Part shown: piece after piece, positions 25,320 to 32,056 of the stretch
How the letters are laid out: every line of letters begins with the position of its first letter
Position numbering within the stretch: position 1 is the stretch's first letter
Assembly (NCBI GenBank): GCA_903837605.1
Contig: CAILVF010000064.1
Coordinates: 1 to 32,056 of the forward strand
Direction: 5' to 3'
Length of the DNA: 32,056 nt
DNA from: an uncultured Bacteroidales bacterium
GTDB taxonomy: Bacteria; Bacteroidota; Bacteroidia; Bacteroidales; FEN-979
Notes under the pieces: generated by a model
Database searches by the model: none
What the model saw: only the letters and a program-made list of their open reading frames with translations
What the model was told of the DNA's origin: nothing
Made by a program: the position numbers and the translations under genes

Positions 25320-26543
25320 ATGGAAGATTCCCGTCCTGATTTCAGCAAACTAACCCTTGGCGAGAGGCTGATGCCCCAGGAAGAAATGCTTGAAGTGGCA
25401 AGCAGGAAAAGCGAACTTTCTATTGGAGTCCCAAAGGAAGTCTCCAGCATGGAAAACAGGGTTTCACTGGTTCCCGACGGTGTAGGGCTGCTGGTGCGCA
25501 ACGGCCACCACGTTCTTGTCGAGGCAGGGGCAGGGCTTACGGCCCATTTCCCCGATCATGAGTTCAGCGAGGCCGGGGCAAGCATCGTTTACTCTTCCAA
25601 CGAGGTGTACAAGGCCGATATTATTCTGAAGGTCGGGCCTGTCACACAGGACGAGATTGAGCTTCTTCATCCAAAGCAGACTCTTATTTCCACCCTTCAG
25701 ATCGCAATGCAGTGCGGGGAGTATTTCCGGGGTCTCAGCCAGAAAAAAGTAACGGCCCTTGCATTTGAATTTATCCGTGACAAGACCAACCAGATGGCGG
25801 TGATCAGGACCATGAGCGAGATTGCGGGGAATACAGCCATATTTATTGCCGCCGAGTACCTCAGCGATCCGGAATTCGGCAGGGGTAAGATGTTTGGAGG
25901 GTTTACCGGGATTGCGCCATCGGAAGTCGTGATTATCGGCGCAGGAACGGTCGGCGAATTTGCCGCAAGATCGGCAATCGGGCTCGGGGCTTTTGTAAAA
26001 GTGTTTGATAATTCGGTTTACAGGCTCAGGCGAATACAGGATAACCTCGGGAGAAGGATATATACTTCCCTTTTGCATCCGAAAGCTGTTCTTGATGCCA
26101 TGATGACTGCGGATGTCATGATAGGAGCGGTGCATTCACCCGAAGGCAAGTCTCCATGCCTGATCTCGGAAGAAATGATCAGGCAGATGAAAGAAGGTTC
26201 GGTGATCATTGATGTAAGCATAGACCAGGGGGGGTGTTTCGAAACTTCCAGGCCCACTACCCTTAAAGACCCTGTTTATAAAGTCCATGGAGTGACCCAT
26301 TATTGCGTCCCCAATATCCCCTCAAAAGTGCCTCATTCGGCTTCCCAGGCCCTGAACAATATCATGGTCCCGATAATACTTGATATAGGTAACGCAGGCG
26401 GGGTCGAAAACCTTTTAAAACGGGATTACGGTGTAAGGCAGGGCGTTTACCTGTATAACGGACTCATCACAAGCCTTCCCATCAGCCGCCACTTCAACCT
26501 GCCTTTCCAGGATCTTGACCTGTTGATGGCTGCATTTCATTAA
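25320..26543 (+). CDS. ald: Alanine dehydrogenase
   Basis: NAD-dependent interconversion of L-alanine and pyruvate plus ammonia, cytoplasmic. The 407 residues fit the Bacteroidota form, which carries about 35 extra N-terminal residues (MEDSRPDFSKLTLGERLMPQ) before the usual start IGVPKEVSSMENRVSLVPDG. The nucleotide-binding site is VVIIGAGTVGEFAARSAIGLGA (about residues 203-224). The catalytic Lys and His region lies in HVLVEAGAGLTAHF and the following KADIILKVG. The late signature is VDVSIDQGG-type (here IIDVSIDQGGCFETSRPTT). It is followed by aroB after 12 nt, so it is the first gene of a three-gene run with the shikimate genes. The pairing of alanine and aromatic metabolism may be only positional. 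Confidence 0.93.
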   Translation: MEDSRPDFSKLTLGERLMPQEEMLEVASRKSELSIGVPKEVSSMENRVSLVPDGVGLLVRNGHHVLVEAGAGLTAHFPDHEFSEAGASIVYSSNEVYKADIILKVGPVTQDEIELLHPKQTLISTLQIAMQCGEYFRGLSQKKVTALAFEFIRDKTNQMAVIRTMSEIAGNTAIFIAAEYLSDPEFGRGKMFGGFTGIAPSEVVIIGAGTVGEFAARSAIGLGAFVKVFDNSVYRLRRIQDNLGRRIYTSLLHPKAVLDAMMTADVMIGAVHSPEGKSPCLISEEMIRQMKEGSVIIDVSIDQGGCFETSRPTTLKDPVYKVHGVTHYCVPNIPSKVPHSASQALNNIMVPIILDIGNAGGVENLLKRDYGVRQGVYLYNGLITSLPISRHFNLPFQDLDLLMAAFH

Positions 26544-26555
26544 AACCGGGGGTAT

Positions 26556-27683
26556 ATGATCCTTTCAGCCAGGGTGGCCACTGTTTCAGGAACACGTATC
26601 CATTGCGGTTCAAATGCCTTACAGGGTTTCAGGAAGCTTCTGCTTTCGCATGAATACAGGAAAAGCAGGGTTTTTATTCTCGTCGACGCCAATACAGGAA
26701 AGCACTGCCTTCCGCTTCTTGTCGAAGCATGCCCTGAACTTGATGCGGCATTGGTTTTTGAGATTGAAGGAGGCGAGGCTTCCAAATCCTTGTCATCAGC
26801 TGAAAAAATCTGGATTGAACTCTTAGCCTCCGGCGCCGACCGCCGCAGCCTCCTGGTCAACCTGGGAGGAGGGGTGGTTTCAGACCTTGGCGGGTTTATT
26901 GCTGCCGGGCTTAAAAGGGGGATCCCTTATATAAATATTCCGACCAGTCTTACAGGCATGGTGGATGCGGCTATAGGCGGAAAAACAGGGGTAAATATGG
27001 GGGAACTCAAAAACCAGCTGGGTTTTTTCTATTCCCCCCTGGCTGTTTTCGTTGACGCAAGGTTTCTTAAAACACTGCCTTCAGATCATATTCGCTCGGG
27101 GTTTGCCGAGATTGTAAAGTCGGCCCTCATAGGTGACCCTGTTTTATGGCGCAAACTTCTCAGGCAGGGAGCCGAAAATATCCTGGCCCTCGACATACTC
27201 GAAAAACCCTGGCAGGATTTGATCATGAAAACCATGACATTTAAAAACCGCATTACCTGCCAGGATTTCAGGGAGCAGAAACTCAGGAAAATACTGAACT
27301 TCGGCCATACCATTGGCCATGCCCTCGAATCGTTTGTTCTTGCAAGGGATGAAAAAGGTCTTTTGCACGGAGATGCTGTTGCATTGGGAATGATAGCAGA
27401 AACCTGGCTTTCACATCTGAAGGCGGGCTTAAGCGGGGGGGAGGCAATGGAGATCATTTCCTTCCTGAAAGCCGGGTATAAGATACAGGCTGAAACACTT
27501 GGTGACCTGGTACGAAAAACCCCTTCTTCCTACGACAATATTTATACTCTTTTATTATATGATAAAAAGATCAGTGAAGGACAGGTAAGATATACCCTGA
27601 TACAGGCGGCGGGCAAACCAAGGATAAACAGGCAGGCAGGGCGGGATGAAACATCAGCTTCCCTGGATAAGATTTTTGACTGA
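26556..27683 (+). CDS. aroB: 3-dehydroquinate synthase
   Basis: Converts DAHP to 3-dehydroquinate, the second step of the shikimate pathway, using NAD and a divalent metal in the cytoplasm. The 375 residues are slightly above the usual length of about 350-360, with the extra at the C-terminus. The NAD-binding segment is LGGGVVSDLGGFIAA, followed by IPTSLTGMVDAAIGGKTGVN, the family signature with its Asp and Lys. Metal ligands are Glu in GFAEIVKSALIGDP, His in LNFGHTIGHALES and His in LHGDAVALGM. It starts at the ATG at 26556, 12 nt after ald, and lies 27 nt before aroA. The final about 15 residues (INRQAGRDETSASLDKIFD) look poorly conserved. Confidence 0.96.
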   Translation: MILSARVATVSGTRIHCGSNALQGFRKLLLSHEYRKSRVFILVDANTGKHCLPLLVEACPELDAALVFEIEGGEASKSLSSAEKIWIELLASGADRRSLLVNLGGGVVSDLGGFIAAGLKRGIPYINIPTSLTGMVDAAIGGKTGVNMGELKNQLGFFYSPLAVFVDARFLKTLPSDHIRSGFAEIVKSALIGDPVLWRKLLRQGAENILALDILEKPWQDLIMKTMTFKNRITCQDFREQKLRKILNFGHTIGHALESFVLARDEKGLLHGDAVALGMIAETWLSHLKAGLSGGEAMEIISFLKAGYKIQAETLGDLVRKTPSSYDNIYTLLLYDKKISEGQVRYTLIQAAGKPRINRQAGRDETSASLDKIFD

Positions 27684-27710
27684 CAACGGGAATAGAAGTG
27701 GGTAAGGATT

Positions 27711-29051
27711 ATGAAAAGCATTAAAATAATAAAACCCGAAAAACTGCTTAAAGGAACAATTCAGCTTCCTTCCTCAAAAAGCATCAGCAACCGCATGCTG
27801 ATCATGCAGGCCTTGTCGGGTACGAAATTCGAAATAGAAAACCTCTCAAAGTCTACTGATACCCTGATACTTCAGAAACTGCTGAATAAGATCCAGGCCT
27901 CTTCAGGCAAACAGGATGCGGTGGAGCTGGATTGTTCCGATGCCGGGACCGACCTGAGGTTCCTTACCGCACTTCTTGCTGTAAAGCCTGGGCGCTGGGT
28001 ACTCACCGGAACCGACCGTATGAGGCAGAGGCCGGTAGGAGAGCTTGTTGAGGACCTGAAACTCCTTGGCGCTTCAATTGAATACCTCGGGAATGTGGGG
28101 TTCCCGCCCCTTCTTATCAAAGGACGCAAGCTTGTATCGGATAACCTGAACGTCAATGCGGGGGTCAGCAGCCAGTTTGTGAGCGCCCTGCTGATGATAG
28201 GTCCGTACCTCTCGGAAGGGCTTACCCTGAACCTCAGGGGTGATGTGGTCTCAGAGCCCTATATCGACATGACGGTTGCGCTGATGAAGGAATGCGGGAT
28301 AAAGGCAAGGAAGTGGAAACATAAAATCAGTGTTGAACCAGGCGTATATTCCGTGAGTGAATTCACAGTTGAGTCAGACTGGTCGGCTGCATCATTCTGG
28401 TACCAGGCTGCTGCGCTTTCCGATAAAACAGATCTGCAGCTGCCCGGCCTTGAAGAAAAAAGCCTGCAGGGCGATTCAATTGTAGCATCGGCCTTTTCGG
28501 TTTTCGGGGTTACTTCGGAATTTCTTCAAGGAAAAGCCGGGAATGCAATTTCCGGGAAGGGAAAAGCCCCCAGTCCCCAGTCCCCAGTCCCCAGTCACGG
28601 CTCCCGGATCGCGCTTCACCTCTCCAGGCACCCTTCCCGCCTCGAAGGTTTCTTTTATGATTTTACCAACCATCCCGACCTGGCCCTGCCTGTGATCGCA
28701 ACCTGTGCAGCCCTTGGTCTCAGGGGAAGGTTTGAGGGATTGAAAAGCCTTGCGATCAAGGAATCTGACCGGGTTCATTCACTTACTACTGAACTTAAAA
28801 AGTTAGGATGCAGGCTTACGATCACAACCGGAGACTTCCCTGCAATCGAAATACAGCCTTCGAAGCTGACGGCCAAACCCGATGTTATTATCGATACATA
28901 CAGGGACCATCGAATGGCCATGACCTTTGCGATGCTTTCCCTTAAAACAGGAAGCATCAGGATAGCCGATCCGGATGTGGTTGCCAAATCATATCCGGGT
29001 TTCTGGGAGGATATAAAATCAATGGGATTTCAGCTTAGCCAGGTATCCTAG
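27711..29051 (+). CDS. aroA: EPSP synthase carrying a repeat-encoded insertion
   Basis: 5-enolpyruvylshikimate-3-phosphate synthase, which joins shikimate-3-phosphate and PEP. Conserved segments are in order: LPSSKSISNRMLIMQAL (substrate Lys/Ser), SDAGTDLRFLTALLA, GTDRMRQRPVGELVEDL, NHPDLALPVIATCAALGLRG with the catalytic Asp, KESDRVHSLTTELKKLG and DTYRDHRMAMTFAML. The length of 446 exceeds the roughly 410-residue Bacteroidota form I know. The excess maps to about residues 274-305, between the VFGV segment and FFYDFTNHPD. Within it, residues 287-299 (PSPQSPVPSHGSR) are encoded by 7-bp tandem units. The active-site segments on both sides are intact and in frame, so the enzyme is probably functional. 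It is last in the ald-aroB-aroA run. Confidence 0.93.
   Translation: MKSIKIIKPEKLLKGTIQLPSSKSISNRMLIMQALSGTKFEIENLSKSTDTLILQKLLNKIQASSGKQDAVELDCSDAGTDLRFLTALLAVKPGRWVLTGTDRMRQRPVGELVEDLKLLGASIEYLGNVGFPPLLIKGRKLVSDNLNVNAGVSSQFVSALLMIGPYLSEGLTLNLRGDVVSEPYIDMTVALMKECGIKARKWKHKISVEPGVYSVSEFTVESDWSAASFWYQAAALSDKTDLQLPGLEEKSLQGDSIVASAFSVFGVTSEFLQGKAGNAISGKGKAPSPQSPVPSHGSRIALHLSRHPSRLEGFFYDFTNHPDLALPVIATCAALGLRGRFEGLKSLAIKESDRVHSLTTELKKLGCRLTITTGDFPAIEIQPSKLTAKPDVIIDTYRDHRMAMTFAMLSLKTGSIRIADPDVVAKSYPGFWEDIKSMGFQLSQVS
28568..28609. repeat. Heptamer tandem repeat inside aroA
   Basis: Four perfect CCCCAGT units (28568-28595) are followed by CACGGCT and CCCGGAT. The last two occur in the same order and register as CCCGGCT-CCCGGAT at 106-119 in the window-start array, sharing the 12 bases GGCTCCCGGATC. 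The array lies wholly inside aroA and is translated as a Pro/Ser-rich loop. Confidence 0.9.
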
Positions 29052-29163
29052 ACTGAGTTTAATGAATCCCGGTGATGGACCCTTAAAGATATTGGTATTT
29101 TTTGTTACTTTACGGCAGGCAGATGCCACCCGTTCATAATTCCGTATTTTTAAAGGACCCGGT

Positions 29164-30951
29164 ATGAGGAATCTTATTCTGTTGACAGCAGCAACCCTGA
29201 GTATTTTTATGATTTTTTGGGCCGAAGCGGGCTCATCTGAAAAAACGCCTGGTTTAAAAGGCCCCGGTACGAGGCAGTGCGACTCTATAAAAAACGCATC
29301 CGATCTAAATCTAGAAATTAACGGACACGTAAAAACAGCAAACGGCACACCAATAGCGCAAGCAGACGTAAAATTCTACAACAAAACAACCATGACCCTC
29401 CAAGACGAAGTATTCACAGACGCAAACGGATACTATGACGCACTATTCATCTACGTAGGACAACAAGAGAAAAAAAACCTAGAAGATAAATTATATCCTA
29501 ATCCTTCACATGGACAAACAAATCTCGTATTCAACTCCAAAACAGGAGGAGACTACTTACTGCAAATTAACGATGCACTAGGCAGACAAGTCTATACTTC
29601 AACAGTTCACGCAGACGCCGGAGCAAACAAAATCACAATCGCAGGCGGAAACATAGGAATGTACCTAATTAACCTAATGAACACCCTCAACAAATCAGAC
29701 ATTCACACATTTAAATCAATACAAACAGAAAACATATCTTCAAATTTTACAAACACAAAGCCAACACAAGTAGAACAATCAGAACTAAAATCAGGAACAA
29801 CAGAAAATCCCGCAGTACTCGATAGCACATACGCCACATTCTCAAAAAACGGCTTTATAACAAAAGACACAACATTCGCACCAACAACTACAACAATAGA
29901 CGAAACATTATTGCAAGGAGCGACGTTCTCAATCAACACAACATTCAAACCATACGATGTAAACGGAAACCCAGCAAACATAACAATCACAGCGCATTGG
30001 CCTGATGGAACAACAAATAATTACTCTCCAAACACCAACAACGAAATAATAATCCAAAAAGACCTATACACATCAAGTGCAAACGCAACACTCGAACTAG
30101 ACTCAGTAAGCTTTGCTAACAACCAACAATTCTTAGGCTGGCTTATTGGCAGAAAAATACACCAAGCAAGACAAGATTCCAACATATTTCAAAGTCCAAA
30201 AGAATGGGGCCAATTCCCCCAACCCGTCGTTGTAGATATGAGCAACCCAGACATCAACGACAAAACAATCTACACTTATGTTGTAAACAAATACGGACAT
30301 AAAGACATGAACTCAGGAACACCTGGCGATTCAATAAGAATGGACGCAGAACCAATACGAGAAATGATGGCAGGAAGAGTAGATAACAAAACACACAAAT
30401 TCATAGACGTAAACGTCTCAAGTCTTTTGCCATTCTACAAAATACAATGTACTTATTCAAGCACAGATCCAAATACTCAAATCTCTACAACTCAATTAGA
30501 TAGAGCAAAAGCATTATCAGAAATGACTGACTCTTTATCAATTGTGCCAAACACAAACGACACACTAATGGTACCGCATACATTCCATAGAGCAACAAGC
30601 CCAAGCGATGCAATACTTGTTCAATGCCAAACAAGAGGAAGTAATGGTGGAGACCAATACACAAGAATAGCTTTCGGCAACGTTGCACCAGGAAATTCTG
30701 TATTCTATAAAAATAATTATACTTATAACAACACAGTTAGAGAAAGCTGGGGCTATGCCGCGTATGATACAGGAGATCAAGATGGCGTATTATTTGCAGA
30801 GTATTTTGATATAGTAACTTCTGTCGGAGATCCACAAGGCAATGCTGCCGGAGCATATGTATGGTCTCAGCAAAACCACACATCATCAGATGTTGGAAAG
30901 AAAATGCTAAGAACAATTTATCTTCTGAATCTAGATACAAAATACTACTAA
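29164..30951 (+). CDS. Foreign or chimeric ORF: carboxypeptidase-regulatory-like and internal T9SS-like domains
   Basis: A 595-residue exported protein of unknown function. Residues 1-22 are a signal peptide (MRNLILLTAATLSIFMIFWA). About 48-98 resemble a carboxypeptidase regulatory-like beta-sandwich (INGHVKTANGTPIAQADVKF, then TDANGYYDALF). About 106-185 read as a T9SS type A sorting domain (LYPNPSHGQTNLVF, NDALGRQVYTSTVHADAG), which is normally at the extreme C-terminus but here is followed by about 410 residues. The rest is Thr/Asn-rich with many N-x-S/T sites and no recognised enzyme motif. Codons 1 to about 42 look like the neighbouring genes. From about codon 42-47 (29287-29304) they switch to ACA, AGA, CTA, ATA and GGA. 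The gene could be a misassembly of a bacterial start with an archaeal gene, or a true transfer. Confidence 0.65.
   Translation: MRNLILLTAATLSIFMIFWAEAGSSEKTPGLKGPGTRQCDSIKNASDLNLEINGHVKTANGTPIAQADVKFYNKTTMTLQDEVFTDANGYYDALFIYVGQQEKKNLEDKLYPNPSHGQTNLVFNSKTGGDYLLQINDALGRQVYTSTVHADAGANKITIAGGNIGMYLINLMNTLNKSDIHTFKSIQTENISSNFTNTKPTQVEQSELKSGTTENPAVLDSTYATFSKNGFITKDTTFAPTTTTIDETLLQGATFSINTTFKPYDVNGNPANITITAHWPDGTTNNYSPNTNNEIIIQKDLYTSSANATLELDSVSFANNQQFLGWLIGRKIHQARQDSNIFQSPKEWGQFPQPVVVDMSNPDINDKTIYTYVVNKYGHKDMNSGTPGDSIRMDAEPIREMMAGRVDNKTHKFIDVNVSSLLPFYKIQCTYSSTDPNTQISTTQLDRAKALSEMTDSLSIVPNTNDTLMVPHTFHRATSPSDAILVQCQTRGSNGGDQYTRIAFGNVAPGNSVFYKNNYTYNNTVRESWGYAAYDTGDQDGVLFAEYFDIVTSVGDPQGNAAGAYVWSQQNHTSSDVGKKMLRTIYLLNLDTKYY
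29479..29718 (+). other. Internal T9SS-type sorting-like domain
   Basis: Residues about 106-185 of the preceding ORF. They contain the YPNP start motif (111-114), the NDALGRQVY strand (136-144) and a closing NIGMYLINL strand, the order of a type A sorting domain. It is in the A-rich, foreign-looking part of the ORF. Because the domain is internal it is unlikely to act as a T9SS export signal. Confidence 0.7.
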
Positions 30952-30984
30952 ATTCATCTTATTTTTAATATTATAATTATAGCT

Positions 30985-30991
30985 AAAAAAA
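30985..30991 (-). terminator. T-run behind the cysteine-rich gene
   Basis: On the minus strand seven consecutive T residues lie about 22 nt after the stop of the cysteine-rich gene, without a clear hairpin. Archaeal genes commonly end at such T-runs. The whole 61-nt convergent gap (30952-31012) is AT-rich and has T-runs on both strands. Confidence 0.3.
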
Positions 30992-31012
30992 GATTTACAG
31001 AATTCTTAACAA

Positions 31013-32056
31013 TTAACCATTACTATTGCCATTCCCACAATAACAACTCGTATAAACTATCTGACAACCCGCACTACAAGTAGGAGTTCCAGTAGGAACC
31101 ATTCCCCCCGGACAGTTACTAGGATGCCCCGCACAAGTTGCACTTGGTGGAACTGAACCATCACATTGTTCATTATATGGTGGTTGAGTATCTAATATTC
31201 CATCTCCACATACAGGTTGATATCCAAGTATCTTAACGTTTCCTGCATCCGTATAATATGCAACTTGCCCATTTTGAGCCATCAGACAACAAGCAGTATT
31301 CATAGATGGATTTATATTTGGAGAATACAAGTAAGGCATTTTACTTTGACACCATTTAGAATTTGGAGAATACACACTATTCAACCATTGAGCTTTATTA
31401 GAGTCAAAATCATAATTACAATCTCTATAATTCTCAAGTCCACAAATATCTGCAATTTGACAACTCCACACCCCATTAGTTTGTGTCGCATATTTTCCTT
31501 GAGGACAACAAAGTCCTGAATCATATTGGTTGAATCTTCCGTAACTGCAGTAATAATGTGAATTGTTATATGGAACCTGACCTGTACAATTGATGTTGTA
31601 AACTGTTGTTGGCGGAGGCACTCCATTATCATGTCTTATTACATATACACACGTACTCGAGTTGTAAATTGAGCCTGTACAGAACTCAGGAGAAATAGTT
31701 GGATTATCTGCATGGTTGCAATCTATATCTGCACAATCAATCGCTCCATCTCCATCGTCATCGATGTCGTTGTCGCAGATTTCTGAGAGTTTACAGCAGA
31801 CGTAGTTTGGATATGAGTTTGCATTTGGAAGCGCAGCACCACTGCAATCAGCGATATGGGAACTATCCGCAACGGATTTCCATTTAGATGGAACACTATC
31901 GCTCGAGTTGCTGACTTTGAACACGCAAACTTCTGATGCACTATTGTCGCACGCGGTTTGTTTTAAGTAACAAGAATTCTGAAAACCAAGTTTAATAACC
32001 CCTGCAAAATTTGTAACTGAACTATTTACAGATACAGCGCCTTGACCTGTACTTCC
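31013..32056 (-). CDS. Cysteine-rich surface protein, 5' end beyond the window (partial)
   Basis: The frame is open to the right window edge, so the first GTG at 31924 is not the start; at least 347 residues are present. It is rich in Cys, Asn, Tyr and Pro. Segment ICDNDIDDDGDGAIDCADID is a calcium-binding DxDxDG-like loop flanked by cysteines. Later, CGDGILDTQPPYNEQCDG with the following CPGG and CSAGC resembles the Myxo-type disulphide repeat. Proteins of this style, secreted and disulphide-bonded, are frequent in DPANN archaea such as Woesearchaeota and Pacearchaeota, but also occur in other lineages. Low GC and codon use match the preceding ORF and differ from the rest of the window. Function unknown; likely cell-surface adhesion or scaffold by inference. 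Confidence 0.75.
   Translation of the reverse strand, partial: GSTGQGAVSVNSSVTNFAGVIKLGFQNSCYLKQTACDNSASEVCVFKVSNSSDSVPSKWKSVADSSHIADCSGAALPNANSYPNYVCCKLSEICDNDIDDDGDGAIDCADIDCNHADNPTISPEFCTGSIYNSSTCVYVIRHDNGVPPPTTVYNINCTGQVPYNNSHYYCSYGRFNQYDSGLCCPQGKYATQTNGVWSCQIADICGLENYRDCNYDFDSNKAQWLNSVYSPNSKWCQSKMPYLYSPNINPSMNTACCLMAQNGQVAYYTDAGNVKILGYQPVCGDGILDTQPPYNEQCDGSVPPSATCAGHPSNCPGGMVPTGTPTCSAGCQIVYTSCYCGNGNSNG

Noticed and set aside
29164..30951. The ORF as ordinary T9SS cargo of the host
   Set aside because: The sorting-like domain is internal and the codon use is foreign from about codon 45 onward.

Overview
This window reads as a chromosomal segment of a Bacteroidota (Bacteroidetes) bacterium up to about position 29,290, followed by about 2.8 kb of clearly different sequence. 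The bacterial assignment rests on a fused LpxC-FabZ gene, a PorX-type regulator (receiver plus PglZ domain) of the type IX secretion system (T9SS), the HD / lpxD / lpxC-fabZ / lpxA / ABC / efp gene order, and several TAnnTTTG promoter -7 elements. A lower rank cannot be fixed from the sequence.

Layout. 1-147: a heptameric tandem repeat that runs in frame into the 5' end of a secreted glucosaminidase/LysM gene (to 1065). 1093-7899, minus strand: a compact run, probably one operon, of glycosyltransferase, purD, a DUF6427-like membrane protein, rnhB and a large DUF3352-like anchored protein. 7990-13026, plus strand: a surface polysaccharide block of flippase, two Wzz-like chain-length proteins and an O-antigen ligase/polymerase. 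13039-20005, minus strand: the lipid A block, with a second lpxD-like gene, efp, a lone ABC ATPase, lpxA, lpxC-fabZ and lpxD, then an HD phosphohydrolase. 20142-22093, plus strand: porX and tsaE, overlapping by 4 nt and ending in a hairpin terminator shared with the convergent M16C metalloprotease (22140-25142, minus). 25320-29051, plus strand: alanine dehydrogenase, aroB and aroA. 29164-32056: one plus-strand ORF whose codon use changes abruptly after about 45 codons, and a convergent cysteine-rich gene cut by the window end. The last two look like genes of DPANN-type archaea (Woesearchaeota/Pacearchaeota style).

Most genes serve the cell envelope: lipid A acylation and deacetylation, polysaccharide export and polymerisation, peptidoglycan cleavage, T9SS control and an exported protease. 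Housekeeping genes (purD, rnhB, efp, tsaE, aroA, aroB) are interleaved. I found no complete new multi-gene system. The most unusual signals are (a) a family of 7-bp tandem repeats at three loci, two of them inside coding frames (the glucosaminidase start and aroA), and (b) the in-frame junction at about 29.29 kb between Bacteroidota-like DNA and A-rich, archaeal-looking DNA that carries an internal T9SS-like domain. The junction is either an assembly chimera or a striking transfer.

No rRNA, tRNA, CRISPR array, insertion sequence or complete mobile element was recognised. No gene-free stretch exceeds 300 bases; the longest are 13969-14160, 25143-25319 and 20006-20141, each described below.
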